64,000 nt of DNA from Nitrospirota bacterium. GTDB lineage: Bacteria > Nitrospirota > Thermodesulfovibrionia > Thermodesulfovibrionales > UBA6898. The translations under genes were made by a program, and so were the position numbers. The notes under the pieces were generated by a model. The model saw only the letters and a program-made list of their open reading frames with translations. It did not search any database and was not told where the DNA came from. Location: positions 1 through 64,000 of the forward strand of contig JAJZPM010000002.1 in assembly GCA_021811105.1 (NCBI GenBank), read 5' to 3'. The stretch's first letter is position 1. Each line of letters starts with the position of its first letter. Positions 15,439 to 25,656 of the stretch are shown here, one piece after another.

Positions 15439-16233
15439 ATGAAAAGATACTTTTTCGTCTTGCTTGCGGTCGTCTTTTTCTGCAGGGCCGAAATGACCTT
15501 CGCCCAGGATTATCTCGTTGGTGAAGAGGATATATTAAGGGTCACCGTCTACGATCATCCCGACCTCACCACTGTCGTGAGGGTCAGCGGCGACGGGGAG
15601 ATCAGGCTTCCGCTCATAGGGGACGTCAAGGTCTCCGGACTTTCCGTCACCCGGATTGCCGAAAAAATTTCGGGTCTCCTAGCCGACGGCTACATCGTGG
15701 ACCCGCATGTCACCGTGTTCGTCGAGGAGTTCAGGGCCAGAAAGACGATCATCATGGGACAGGTGAACAAGCCGGGCGTCTATACGCTGAGCGGCAATAC
15801 CACCTTTCTCGAGCTTCTTTCAAAGGCGGGCGGACTCACCAAGGATGCCGGGGACACGGCGATCATCAAGAGAAAGTCCGCCTCTCAGGGCATGCCGGAG
15901 CGCATCATCACGATCGACCTGAAGAAGCTCCTCGAGGAAGGAGATACGAGTTCGGACATCCCGCTGATGGACAACGACAACGTATATGTCGCAAAGGCGG
16001 GGGTCTTCTATATCACCGGCGAGGTGAAAAAACCCGACGCGTATAAATACGAGGAAGACACGACCGTGATAAAGGCGGTGACGATGGCCGGCGGGTTTAC
16101 GGACAAGGCGTCGACCGGCAAGGTGAAGATCATACGGAAGGTGCAGGGCAAGGAGAAGGTGATAGAGAACGCCGAAATGGACCAGGCGGTGCAGCCCGAC
16201 GACATAATCGTCATCCCGGAGAGCTTCTTCTGA
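15439..16233 (+). CDS. Wza-like polysaccharide export protein
   Basis: A 264-residue outer-membrane polysaccharide translocon component. A signal peptide ends near TFAQ (residue 23). The poly_export domain follows (DYLVGEEDILRVTVYDHPDL... VDPHVTVFVEEF). Two SLBB beta-grasp repeats are at about 99-160 (KTIIMGQVNKPGVYTLSGN) and 180-250 (FYITGEVKKPDAYKYEED). No lipobox is visible, unlike E. coli Wza, and the C-terminal membrane helix of Wza is absent, so it resembles shorter EpsE-type exporters. It pairs with the Wzc-like gene 27 bp downstream. Confidence 0.9.
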   Translation: MKRYFFVLLAVVFFCRAEMTFAQDYLVGEEDILRVTVYDHPDLTTVVRVSGDGEIRLPLIGDVKVSGLSVTRIAEKISGLLADGYIVDPHVTVFVEEFRARKTIIMGQVNKPGVYTLSGNTTFLELLSKAGGLTKDAGDTAIIKRKSASQGMPERIITIDLKKLLEEGDTSSDIPLMDNDNVYVAKAGVFYITGEVKKPDAYKYEEDTTVIKAVTMAGGFTDKASTGKVKIIRKVQGKEKVIENAEMDQAVQPDDIIVIPESFF

Positions 16234-16260
16234 GTTCCCGGCAGCGGACAGGATAAGGAC

Positions 16261-18459
16261 ATGGAAGAAGAGAAGGAGATACACTTAAGGGATTACCTGA
16301 AGATCATCGTCAAGAGGAGACAGCTCGCCTTCACGTTTTTTGGCGTAGTCTTCGCGCTGTCGCTGATACTGACCCTGTCGTCGACCCCCCTCTACATGGC
16401 GACAACCAAGGTCCTGATAGAAAAATCCGAGCCGAACAACCTCGCGATGATGAACATGTATTATACTCCGTACGACCCCGAGTTTTACGAGACGCAGTAC
16501 CAGCTCATCAAAAGCACATCCGTGGCGCAGAAGGTGGTCAAGGTGCTCAACCTCGACAAAACCTACAGCTCTTATTTCAGGGAAAAAGGGGAAGGTTTCA
16601 ATATCGTCGGCGGGACGATTGCATGGTTCAGGGACGTCTATTCGACGATCTTGAACGTGGCGGGAATGACCGGGCAGGCCCCGCCCGACCCGGCCGGCAA
16701 GGACGCCGAGTCCGAACTCCAGGCGAAGACGGACCGAATCGCAAAGACGATCGCGGGCTCGATTATAGTTACGCCGATCAAAAACAGCAAACTCGTCAAC
16801 ATCAGTTATCTGTCGGCGAACCCGGAATTTGCTGCGCTGATCGTAAATTCCGTGGCAAAGGCATATATCGAGGACCTTCTCGACATGAAGATGACCTCAT
16901 CCCGGTATGCGATGCGGTGGCTTACCGAGAAGGCAGAGGAAGAAAGGGTGAAACTCGAAAAGTCAGAAGAGGCGCTGCAGGAATATACCCGGGAGAAGGA
17001 CATCGTCACCCTCGAAAACAGGATCGCAATGGTCCCGGAGAAGCTCTCTGAGGTTGCGACGAAGATCGCCGCGGCCGAGACGAAGAGAAAGGAGATGGAA
17101 TCTCTCTACAACTCGGTAAAAGACCTTTCCAGGAACCCTGAGAAGGCTGACACCATACCCGCAATCGGCTCTGACCCCACTATTCAGTCCCTCCGGCTGC
17201 AGATATTCAAATCCGAGCAGAACATCAGCGACATGTCAAAAAAATACGGCCGGAAGCACCCTGCCATGATCACCGCCATGAACGACCTCAAGGGGCTGAA
17301 GGACAAGAAGGACCAGGAGATCAAAAGGGTGATCGAGTCGATCAAAAACGAGTATGAACTCGCCAAGGCGAACGAGGAGAACTTCCGCAAGATGGCCTCC
17401 CAGACAAAGGCCGATACGCTCAACCTGAACGAGAAATTTATCCAGTACGGCGCCCTCAAGAGGGAGGCGGAGACGAACAAGCAGCTGTTCGACGCGATCA
17501 TCAAAAAGATCAAGGAACAGGACATTACCCAGGACATCCAGACGGTCAATGTCTGGGTGGTAGAAAAGGCGGAGGTCCCCAAGTCGCCTGCAAAACCGAA
17601 TAAGGCCCGCAACATCCTGCTCGGACTCATCGTCGGTCTACTGGGAGGAATCGGTCTCACCTTTTTCGTGGAGTACCTCGACAATACTATCAAATCCGTC
17701 GAAGATACTGAAGCTAAACTAGGGGTGCCCGTACTCGGGGTCGTGACTCTCCTGAAGGACAAGGGGAAAAGCATGGACCAGATAGTGCGGGACGAGCCGC
17801 AATCAGCTTTTGCAGAGAGCTACAAGGTCCTGAGGACGGCGATACTCCTTTCCTCGGCCGTCAATCCGCCGAAGAATATCCTGATCACGAGCATATCGCC
17901 CGGTGAGGGAAAGACGGTGACTTCCGTCAATCTTGCGATGACGATCGCGCAGTCCGAGCACAAGGTCTTGCTTGTGGACAGCGACCTGAGGAAGCCGCGC
18001 ATCCACAAGATATTCGGAATGGACAATTCCAGGGGGCTCAGCACGTACCTCGCCGGTGCCTCCGACATGGACATCATCGGCAGGGACGTAGTCCCCAACC
18101 TGAGCATCATCCCCTCGGGCCCCATTCCGCCGAACCCCTCTGAGCTTCTCAGCTCCGGCAAGATGTTCGACCTTCTGAAGAGATTGAATGAGCTTTACGA
18201 TATTGTCATCTGGGACGCGGCCCCGCTTCTTACCGTCACCGACAGCCTCATCCTGAGCAAAATCCTCGACGGCACGATCATCGTGACGAAGGCGGGCGAG
18301 ACCACCTACGAGAACGTCGGCAGGGGGATGAAATCTCTCCACGACATCGAGGCGCATTTCCTCGGGGTCGTGATCAATGCGCTTGACGTGCGACATAGCG
18401 ATTATTATTATCACCGGTATTACAACTACGGCTCGGGCGAAAAGGACGCTTCAAAGTAG
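16261..18459 (+). CDS. Wzc-like polysaccharide co-polymerase with BY-kinase domain
   Basis: A 732-residue inner-membrane protein that controls chain length and export of polysaccharide. It has a Wzz domain with TM1 at about 24-42, a long coiled-coil periplasmic region (about 220-440), a PxP-containing TM2 region (KSPAKPNKARNILLGLIVG), then a bacterial tyrosine kinase domain. The kinase has Walker A SPGEGKT, Walker A' LLVDSDLRKP and Walker B DIVIWDAAP. The C-terminus has a tyrosine cluster (SDYYYHRYYNYG) that would be autophosphorylated. It is complete as a one-piece kinase. Confidence 0.94.
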   Translation: MEEEKEIHLRDYLKIIVKRRQLAFTFFGVVFALSLILTLSSTPLYMATTKVLIEKSEPNNLAMMNMYYTPYDPEFYETQYQLIKSTSVAQKVVKVLNLDKTYSSYFREKGEGFNIVGGTIAWFRDVYSTILNVAGMTGQAPPDPAGKDAESELQAKTDRIAKTIAGSIIVTPIKNSKLVNISYLSANPEFAALIVNSVAKAYIEDLLDMKMTSSRYAMRWLTEKAEEERVKLEKSEEALQEYTREKDIVTLENRIAMVPEKLSEVATKIAAAETKRKEMESLYNSVKDLSRNPEKADTIPAIGSDPTIQSLRLQIFKSEQNISDMSKKYGRKHPAMITAMNDLKGLKDKKDQEIKRVIESIKNEYELAKANEENFRKMASQTKADTLNLNEKFIQYGALKREAETNKQLFDAIIKKIKEQDITQDIQTVNVWVVEKAEVPKSPAKPNKARNILLGLIVGLLGGIGLTFFVEYLDNTIKSVEDTEAKLGVPVLGVVTLLKDKGKSMDQIVRDEPQSAFAESYKVLRTAILLSSAVNPPKNILITSISPGEGKTVTSVNLAMTIAQSEHKVLLVDSDLRKPRIHKIFGMDNSRGLSTYLAGASDMDIIGRDVVPNLSIIPSGPIPPNPSELLSSGKMFDLLKRLNELYDIVIWDAAPLLTVTDSLILSKILDGTIIVTKAGETTYENVGRGMKSLHDIEAHFLGVVINALDVRHSDYYYHRYYNYGSGEKDASK

Positions 18460-18551
18460 CGGCGATTCCAACGCAGTTTTTCGGGGATCGGTAGTTCGAC
18501 ATCAAACCGGGGCAGCCTGTCCCCGGAACGGAAAGAGGAATACCTGAAGGG

Positions 18552-20891
18552 ATGAAAGGCACGATATTCCTGATCTTTATTTTCCTGCTGGTCTTCCCGC
18601 CCCTTGCCTTCGGCACGGTCGAACATTGGTCGTATGCGGTGATGGAAGGCCTCACTTTTGTCTCCCTCGTGCTGTTCTTGTACAAAAGCGGGGAGGGAAA
18701 GGAACATCCCCTTTACCGGGTCCCGGGGGTCGTCCCGATCACGGTATTCCTGTTCTATATCCTTCTGCAGCTCGTTCCGCTTCCGCCCTTCCTGTTAAAA
18801 CTGGCCTCGCCGGGTACCCACGCCCTGTATACGGAAACCCTTTGGGCTGCAGAACCGGATTCATGGGGCTCCCTTTCCGTCAACAAAAGGGCGACGCTGG
18901 GCGAATTCTTCAGGATCGCCTCGTATGCCGCCTTCTATATACTCACCGTGCAGCTGCTGTCCCGTAAGGACTTGCTGAAAAAGACCGTCCGCATAGTTGC
19001 GGTCTTTATCGCCGGCCTCTCCTTTTTCGGCATGATCCAGCATTTTCTCTGGAACGGGAAGATATATTGGATCAGGGAATTGACGCTCGGGGGGACCCCT
19101 TTCGGTCCGTTTGTCAACCGCAACCACTATGCAGGCCTCGCAGGGATGGTCCTGCCTCTGGTCCTCTGCCTCTTCCTCTATTACCGGCCCCGCTACGCCT
19201 ATGTATCCCGCAGGGACAGGATAGTCGAATTCCTGAGCCATCCGATGACGAACATCCACTTACTCATCGGGTTTGCGGTCGTACTGATCGGGACATCGGT
19301 CTTCCTGAGCCTCTCGCGGGGCGGCATCATAAGTCTTTGTCTTTCGCTGCTCTTTCTGGCCAGCATGAAAATGCACAGGGGGAGGCAGGGCAGGGGGTGG
19401 ATATTCGGCGTTCTTATTATACTGGTCGTCTTCTATTCGGTCGGATGGTTCGGCTGGGACAAAGTGTTTCAGAGATTCGACTCCATCAGGGACACCCGGG
19501 GCAATATCACCGAGATGCGACTGCAGATATGGAAGGACAGCCTCGGCATCATAAAGGACTTCCCTCTTACAGGGACAGGTCTCGGCAGCTACATGAGCAT
19601 CTATCCTAAATATCGGTCCGTCCCTGCGGACGGGATTGTCGATCACGCCCATAATGATTACCTCGAACTCTTCTCCGATGGCGGCCTTATCGGCGCGGCA
19701 CTCTTCGGCTGGTTTTTGTATTCGGCCCTCGGCGGGACATACGCCGTCTTCCTGAGGAGACGGGAGCGCTACTCGGTTTCTCTCTTTATGGGTGCAGTCG
19801 CCGGCATCGTTTCCATCCTTATCCACAGTCTTACCGATTTCAATCTTCACATCGGAGCAAACGGACTCTACTTCTTCTTTCTTCTGGGGCTTGCGGTCTC
19901 GGCGGCGCATACGCGGATGCAGGACAGCCTGGAGGAGACATTACTGGCGAAGGCGACTCGTTTCAGTCCGCAGCTGCTGCTCCTGCCCGCGCTTGCGGTC
20001 CTGACGGCAGGCACGGTATTCAACGGCGGCGTTCTGGCGGCGAAGGCCGCTCTTTTCCCTCTCGGGGTAAAACCTCTCACGGCGCGGACATCGAAGACGG
20101 AACTCGGGACGGCGAAGGAGGCACTTCGCCGGGCAATTTTTTTCGACCCACTCTATGCGGAATATCGTTACCGGCTCGCGAACGCCGGGTGGTTTTTGGC
20201 AGACAAGAAAAGTGCGCAGGACAATTACGGCAAAGCGGTCAGTCTCTCCCCTGCTGACGGCAAGTACCTCCAGGCGCTCGGGTCCGTCCTGTCAAAGGCC
20301 GGAGAGGACAACAGGGCCGACCGCCTGTTCCTGGGCGGGCTGAGGTGCGACAGGGAAAACCCGCGGCGTTACCGGAGTTACGCGCTGTGGCTTCTTGCAA
20401 AGGGGAAGAGGGTAGAGGCGCTCGACTATCTGAAGTCCGCGATCGCCCTGGAGCCCGACAACACAAGGGATTATATCACGCTTCTCGTACTCTCCGGGTG
20501 GGATGATGCCGCGATCGGGTCCGTTCTTCCCGATATGGCAGCGCCCCGCATGCTCTTCGCCGACTATCTGGCCCATACAGGGAACAGGGCCATGGCCATG
20601 GAGGAATACCGTCTTGCCATAGGGCTTGTGAAAAACGATGCAGGGCCGGGACCCGCATACTTTTATCAGGCTTACCGCTACTTCATGCAAACCGGTATGC
20701 CGGACGACGCCCTGTCGGCGATGAGGAGGGCCGAAGAATTATTCCCGGCTGACGCAGGCATCAAGTTGACACTCGCAGAGACATATGAAAAGGCCGGGAT
20801 AGCGTACAGGGCGGCGGAAGAATACCGCAAGGTACTGATCATCGATCCCGGCAACGCAACGGCCAGGAAGAAGCTTGCGGAATCAAAATAG
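18552..20891 (+). CDS. O-antigen ligase/polymerase-like protein with TPR tail
   Basis: A 779-residue integral membrane protein with about 11-12 predicted membrane segments in residues 1-510. The Wzy_C/O-antigen ligase signature includes FLSLSRGGIISL and a following periplasmic loop with HAHNDYLELFSDGG, containing the histidine typical of WaaL/Wzy enzymes. The C-terminal 240 residues form TPR repeats (for example AKEALRRAIFFDPLYAEYRYRLANAGW and AEEYRKVLIIDPGNATARKKLAE). It likely polymerises or transfers the operon's polysaccharide. A 92-bp gap separates it from the Wzc-like gene. Confidence 0.88.
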   Translation: MKGTIFLIFIFLLVFPPLAFGTVEHWSYAVMEGLTFVSLVLFLYKSGEGKEHPLYRVPGVVPITVFLFYILLQLVPLPPFLLKLASPGTHALYTETLWAAEPDSWGSLSVNKRATLGEFFRIASYAAFYILTVQLLSRKDLLKKTVRIVAVFIAGLSFFGMIQHFLWNGKIYWIRELTLGGTPFGPFVNRNHYAGLAGMVLPLVLCLFLYYRPRYAYVSRRDRIVEFLSHPMTNIHLLIGFAVVLIGTSVFLSLSRGGIISLCLSLLFLASMKMHRGRQGRGWIFGVLIILVVFYSVGWFGWDKVFQRFDSIRDTRGNITEMRLQIWKDSLGIIKDFPLTGTGLGSYMSIYPKYRSVPADGIVDHAHNDYLELFSDGGLIGAALFGWFLYSALGGTYAVFLRRRERYSVSLFMGAVAGIVSILIHSLTDFNLHIGANGLYFFFLLGLAVSAAHTRMQDSLEETLLAKATRFSPQLLLLPALAVLTAGTVFNGGVLAAKAALFPLGVKPLTARTSKTELGTAKEALRRAIFFDPLYAEYRYRLANAGWFLADKKSAQDNYGKAVSLSPADGKYLQALGSVLSKAGEDNRADRLFLGGLRCDRENPRRYRSYALWLLAKGKRVEALDYLKSAIALEPDNTRDYITLLVLSGWDDAAIGSVLPDMAAPRMLFADYLAHTGNRAMAMEEYRLAIGLVKNDAGPGPAYFYQAYRYFMQTGMPDDALSAMRRAEELFPADAGIKLTLAETYEKAGIAYRAAEEYRKVLIIDPGNATARKKLAESK

Positions 20892-21002
20892 CGTCATCCA
20901 CTGTTCCCCGGGGATCGGGGTTGGGGACACCCTCCTGAGAGCGGCGATCTTTGGGGAATCATGGAGGGTTCGCCGTCCTTATTCATTCTATTAAAAAGTA
21001 AC

Positions 21003-23033
21003 CTATTGCAGCAAATCAAATGAGCATTGTGACCCCGCAGGTGGGAGATTGGTATATATTTGCGGGCTGCCCCACCACATCCTTGCGCCTCTGAACGTAA
21101 AAAAATTCGTTGTCTGCCAGGCTGGGAAGGAAGTGCTTTCGCCGGGGTAATAGTCAAGATAGCAAGGAGGATTGCCTCCGCAAAGTCCGCTGTCCTCCGA
21201 ATAGTCCACCTGCCTCTTTATGGCATAGTTGATGTGCAGATATTTCACATCGGTAATCGGCCAATTATCAGGAGCGTCTCTCTTCACCCAATGAACGTGA
21301 CTCGTATCATCAAATTGGTAATCGCTAAGTAGACACATCACGCGTTTGTGATTGGCAGGTGCCAGATTAGAGACCTTGATATCATAAAATGTGGGCGAAG
21401 CTATTCTGTAGGTCGTCTCGGAGTAAGGAGAAAACAGAATGTATATATCCTGTGGATCATGCCCATATACGTCCGCTTCGCTCGGATAATCTGCAACCCC
21501 GTTATGGTTTGCATCTACTTGTTCAATAGCTTGCTGACTGCCCGCCACATACCAGCTACCGCTAATGCATATCTGGTCGGTATTGCTGAAGAGATCCATG
21601 GGTGTGGGTTCGCTGATGTCCTTAAAGCCGACAGCCACGGCATTTTCTTCGTTGCCAAGTGTCCCCTTGAAGACAACCTGTAGATATACGTCTGTTGCCC
21701 ACAGGGGTATCGGGTTCTGGCTTAAGTCAAAATTTAGCTCAGTAGGGCTGGCGCTATAAAGGGCGCTAACGTTATTTTTCTCCGGCACGACGATATAGGA
21801 AAAATCGGCGTCCTTTTCTATGGGGCCAGGTTGAAATGGGTCTGCGTGGGCCACCTTGTATTTCACCACCAGCTGTATCGTGCCATTTGTCATGTTCTCG
21901 CCGGTCGTCGTCGTATTTGTGGCCTTGAGTTTTATGGCTGTAAATGCTGGGGTGAAGCCTTCCTGTGTTGCATCTATCATTGAATAAAGACCGTTGGTTG
22001 GCACGGATATGTCTATGGTGCCTCGGAAAAAGTAATTCAGGAGACCTGCAGAATAACCTACGGCTCGGGGGATGAGCAAATCCGCATACTCTTTGTGAAT
22101 TTTGTTATTCAATGAATATACTCGCTGTGAATAGCCATATTTGTTCATTTCAAAATCCATATAGGAATAGACAGACAGGCGAGATATGGGCTTGGATTCC
22201 CCCGGACGGTAATTGTCTGTGGCATAACCCTGCAAATATCTAACTGTATATTGATTCCCATCTGAGGTTTCCGTCGTGTTCCAGTCTCCTATAGGGACAG
22301 GTAAAGCATACCGTGCGTCATCAATATTCGTGTCGCGGCTCAGGAAGTTGCTGTTTGTATACTCGGCAAGACCTTTGCCTCCGTTAATCCAGAAGGTATC
22401 AAAGTTATTAAATACTGAAAGTTCAACGGCACCGTATCCTGCAAAAGTTAGATCAGCGGCATCTCGCGTATATCTTTCATACATATCCCGCTGTTTATTG
22501 GAATATGGAAAATGTGCGTCATTTCTTGTATGCGCTGGAACCGCTTTATCTTGGATTAGATGGATTATTTGCCCTAACCCCCTAAAAAGATGAGCGAATG
22601 CGAGTTTCCTATCAGGTGCTACAGTATTCGTCAAAGCAAGATAGTAATAGTAGCGCATTTTTTCCAGCGTCCAATCATTATTTATATAGTTTTTCCCCCA
22701 TTCCAATGATGGGTGCCCATATGGAATGCCAGCTGCATTCAAACCCTGACCTGTGGTAGGGTCGTAGAAATGATTAAGCCATCTAAAGGTTATATCTTCG
22801 TCTTCCTTGATACTTCCATCCTGAATCTCTTGAAGTGCCGTCATATTGTTGTCTAGTTGATCTATTTTAGAAATGCCGAGATTAGTAAGAAATCCTGAAC
22901 CTAGAACGGAAGCATTGAAAGCATTCTTAGATATTGCTGAATGAACATTTGTCTCATATGCTAATGCCTTGGCTTCCGCAAGACAAAATGCCATCAGCAT
23001 GGACATACATATTGCTAATGATTTAAATTTCAT
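21003..23033 (-). CDS. Secreted zinc-dependent phospholipase C-like protein
   Basis: A 676-residue exported protein (signal peptide ends near KALA, residue 25). The N-terminal 250 residues carry features of the zinc PLC/S1-P1 nuclease fold: an N-terminal YETNVHSAI and a central HLFRGLGQIIHLIQDKAVPAHTRND, with histidines and aspartates spaced for a trinuclear zinc site. The remaining 400 residues are beta-rich and unassigned, possibly substrate- or surface-binding. Codon use and base composition are noticeably more AT-rich than in flanking genes. It lies with two other AT-rich genes on the minus strand and is probably acquired. Confidence 0.68.
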   Translation of the reverse strand: MKFKSLAICMSMLMAFCLAEAKALAYETNVHSAISKNAFNASVLGSGFLTNLGISKIDQLDNNMTALQEIQDGSIKEDEDITFRWLNHFYDPTTGQGLNAAGIPYGHPSLEWGKNYINNDWTLEKMRYYYYLALTNTVAPDRKLAFAHLFRGLGQIIHLIQDKAVPAHTRNDAHFPYSNKQRDMYERYTRDAADLTFAGYGAVELSVFNNFDTFWINGGKGLAEYTNSNFLSRDTNIDDARYALPVPIGDWNTTETSDGNQYTVRYLQGYATDNYRPGESKPISRLSVYSYMDFEMNKYGYSQRVYSLNNKIHKEYADLLIPRAVGYSAGLLNYFFRGTIDISVPTNGLYSMIDATQEGFTPAFTAIKLKATNTTTTGENMTNGTIQLVVKYKVAHADPFQPGPIEKDADFSYIVVPEKNNVSALYSASPTELNFDLSQNPIPLWATDVYLQVVFKGTLGNEENAVAVGFKDISEPTPMDLFSNTDQICISGSWYVAGSQQAIEQVDANHNGVADYPSEADVYGHDPQDIYILFSPYSETTYRIASPTFYDIKVSNLAPANHKRVMCLLSDYQFDDTSHVHWVKRDAPDNWPITDVKYLHINYAIKRQVDYSEDSGLCGGNPPCYLDYYPGESTSFPAWQTTNFFTFRGARMWWGSPQIYTNLPPAGSQCSFDLLQ

Positions 23034-23051
23034 CTTAATCCCCCTCGGATG

Positions 23052-23360
23052 TTATGCTTTGTTTCGCATCCTTCTTGCCACATGCCCTATCAAACTGCCT
23101 ACCCCAAAAAAAACAACTGCATTAATTAGCGTAATCAGCAAAATGGAAGAGGAAATTACAAGATTAACACCAAGCAAATGAAGTAGCCATGAAGAAGGTA
23201 TCATTAGCAACAGCATTGCCCAGCCGAACAAGTCGTTTTCACCCTTGCCAGCAACTCCTGATGCGCTGCCTATCAATAATAAACCCGTCAGACTCAAATA
23301 CAGTAACGCCGCGATGAAGCCGCATCTTTTCCATGCAGGTTGATTCTTAAGAAAGTTCAT
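23052..23360 (-). CDS. Small integral membrane protein, hypothetical
   Basis: A 102-residue protein with three hydrophobic segments (about 14-34, 45-64, 67-90) and a positively charged C-terminus (ARRMRNKA). No family is recognised. It sits 18 bp upstream of the phospholipase-like gene and 25 bp after the fibronectin-domain gene on the same strand, so the three likely form one transcript. It could assist membrane passage or confer protection, but nothing in the sequence shows this. Confidence 0.65.
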   Translation of the reverse strand: MNFLKNQPAWKRCGFIAALLYLSLTGLLLIGSASGVAGKGENDLFGWAMLLLMIPSSWLLHLLGVNLVISSSILLITLINAVVFFGVGSLIGHVARRMRNKA

Positions 23361-23385
23361 TTTCTCTTCTTATCCTCCACCTCTA

Positions 23386-25323
23386 TTAGAACCCCTGTAT
23401 TTTCCATAGCCCATCCTCATCCTTCACAAAATAGATAAAATACATAACGTCGGTCGGTTTACCGTTTACCGTTTCGTTTCTAATTATGCGGTATTCTGCG
23501 ACGTCACTGCCGATGTAATTCAGACTTATGTCCTGCATATTGGCGACGATTTCTGGCAGGTTGCTCACGAGTGCTGAAAAGATACCACTATATTTCGCCT
23601 TGGATACCGCGCTGTAATAGTTTGATGCTCCTGCTACATCTTGAACCTGCAACCGTCCCTTCATGGAATTCCATATGCCTTTAAGCATTGCATCATAGTT
23701 GTTACCGTCTACCGGGACTATGGCAATCGTATCCGTATAAGTAGTCTGGGCAATATCTGCTACACCCAGAGTTGCAAAGAAAATGCCCGGAGATGAATAC
23801 AGATTGCTCACGTTGTCAAATGTTGGTCCGGAATAGTCAATCGTCGCATTGCCGTCAAAATCAGCCTGATATGTTTCCACTGCGTTCGGTATAGCCGTAG
23901 ACGCTGAGAAGTTCACCGTCAGCGGTGACACACCGGATTCAACATTAGCAGTCAAAGTCACATATGGATACGAAGTATCTGCAGTTATCGCAATCGCCGT
24001 AGTCGCTGTATTACCTGCGGTATCTGTTGCAGTTACGAATATTGTATTCGCCCCATCCGTAAGCGGCACATGATTCGCCACAAACTGGTTGTTATAAACC
24101 ATTGCAACCTTTCCATTGACAGTCACCCCTGTTTCGTTGCCTGGCGTAACAAGGATTCCCTTAACCATAATATCCGGTCTATAGATGGTGCTTCCATCTG
24201 TAGGGGAAGTAATCGTTATCGTAATAGGCGGTGTCGTAAACGTCATATCAGGACCATAACTTGTCCCATCTGTATTAGTGGCGACGACCCTGAAGTGATA
24301 TGTCATGTTTATAGAAAGTCCTATAATATTTGCCGCTACAGAAATGTCATCGTACCCCGCTGGCAACAACTGAGCCGAGAATGTGGCGGAATTGCCCGCC
24401 GTATTATTGCTAACGGCGTTCGTTGTTGCAGAAGGGGCAATTATCGGCGTTGTGAAGGGTACATCGGAACCATTAGTCGTCCCTACGGAATTTGTAGCAA
24501 CGATCCTAACATGGTAAGGGGTGTTTGCTGCGAGTCCAATGATATTCGCTGTAACGGCAACATCGCCTGTTCCGGCAGGTATTATCTGCGTTGGTGTCGT
24601 ATTCCCATAGGAGGTAGTGGTCCCCCATTCAAAATGAACGGAAGTCTCTGCCCCGCCGGGATTGACTGTTGCGTTTAATGTGGCGGAAGTACCGACATTA
24701 TTGCTGACGGCATTCGTTGTGGCAGATGGTGCAACAGCTGCTGTTGTGGCGTTGGCTTCATTGCTGTAGGATGAATCCGAGAATATATCATACGCCCTTA
24801 CTCGGTAATAATAGATTGTTCCAGGCAATAAAGAAGGACCGGTATCGGAATATGCCGTTGCTTCTGCGCCTACCGTTCCTATCTGGCTATAAGTTCCGGT
24901 ATCTCCCGTTTTGCGTTCAATCTTAAAGCACTGCTCGCCGCTGGAATTATCTGTCCATGACAAATCTATGCTGCTTGAGGAAATTGCAACAGCGTTAAGT
25001 CCGGACGGCGCTGCAGGCGGAACGTAACTGCCTGAAAGGGTAAGAGTTGAAGTTGAATCTATGGTTACTGTCCCGGCATATCCGCCGTCGATGGCAAGGG
25101 CAGTATAAGTTTCGGCTAAATCCCATGTGCAGTCTTTTGATGATGTGCTATTAAAAATAATACTGTCGCCAGGTGAAGGTAAAACGGTACCGGTCCAGTT
25201 CTCCGGAGTTGATGCAAGTTCATCAGAACCACCACCATTCCAAGTGGCGGAAAAAGCAGTCGAGAAGGAGATGAAGACAACAAACAGGAAGACAATAATT
25301 CGCAGAGAATTTTTCATGGACAT
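23386..25323 (-). CDS. Secreted multi-domain protein with fibronectin type III and PKD-like repeats
   Basis: A 645-residue exported protein with a signal peptide to about residue 25. A short N-terminal beta-helix-like region (WNGGGSDELASTPENWTG...) is followed by a canonical FN3 domain (about 97-192) and two FN3-like ATTNAVSNN repeats (about 195-290 and 293-365). A Big-like domain (ITSPTDGSTIYRPDIMVKG) and a PKD-like domain (about 455-535) come next. The C-terminal 100 residues are unlike known repeats. This is the architecture of an extracellular binding or adhesion protein. It shares the AT-rich composition of its two downstream neighbours. Confidence 0.75.
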   Translation of the reverse strand: MSMKNSLRIIVFLFVVFISFSTAFSATWNGGGSDELASTPENWTGTVLPSPGDSIIFNSTSSKDCTWDLAETYTALAIDGGYAGTVTIDSTSTLTLSGSYVPPAAPSGLNAVAISSSSIDLSWTDNSSGEQCFKIERKTGDTGTYSQIGTVGAEATAYSDTGPSLLPGTIYYYRVRAYDIFSDSSYSNEANATTAAVAPSATTNAVSNNVGTSATLNATVNPGGAETSVHFEWGTTTSYGNTTPTQIIPAGTGDVAVTANIIGLAANTPYHVRIVATNSVGTTNGSDVPFTTPIIAPSATTNAVSNNTAGNSATFSAQLLPAGYDDISVAANIIGLSINMTYHFRVVATNTDGTSYGPDMTFTTPPITITITSPTDGSTIYRPDIMVKGILVTPGNETGVTVNGKVAMVYNNQFVANHVPLTDGANTIFVTATDTAGNTATTAIAITADTSYPYVTLTANVESGVSPLTVNFSASTAIPNAVETYQADFDGNATIDYSGPTFDNVSNLYSSPGIFFATLGVADIAQTTYTDTIAIVPVDGNNYDAMLKGIWNSMKGRLQVQDVAGASNYYSAVSKAKYSGIFSALVSNLPEIVANMQDISLNYIGSDVAEYRIIRNETVNGKPTDVMYFIYFVKDEDGLWKIQGF

Positions 25324-25656
25324 CCTCTTTTTCAGACAAGACTTAATCTAACCCCGAAGCAATATAACCATAGAACTTTTTTCATGTCAAGGGAAAATTG
25401 CAGGAAGATGCAATTGCAGCATGGAAGATCGCACTCAATATAGATTGTTCTCGCAGAGACGCGCTAAGTCGAAAACTGTCGTGGAACGTCCCTCTGTTCC
25501 GACCGGCATACACTGCGTCTTTGCCGGAGCACCCGGCCGCAATGGAGCGGAATAGTTAACTGAATGGTCCGGAAAATGCACAGATATGGACTGGACCGAT
25601 TCCCGCGCGCCCATGTGTAACGCTTGCGAAAAATGTAAGGGGCCGATAGACTCGTC
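25324..25656. other. Intergenic stretch with no recognised feature
   Basis: A 333-bp gap between the starts of the AT-rich island and the stop of the Crp/Fnr gene. A short ORF at about 25589 (MDWTDSRAPMCNACEKC...) has two CxxC-like pairs but runs antisense into the regulator and is not supported. No terminator was identified. Confidence 0.5.
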
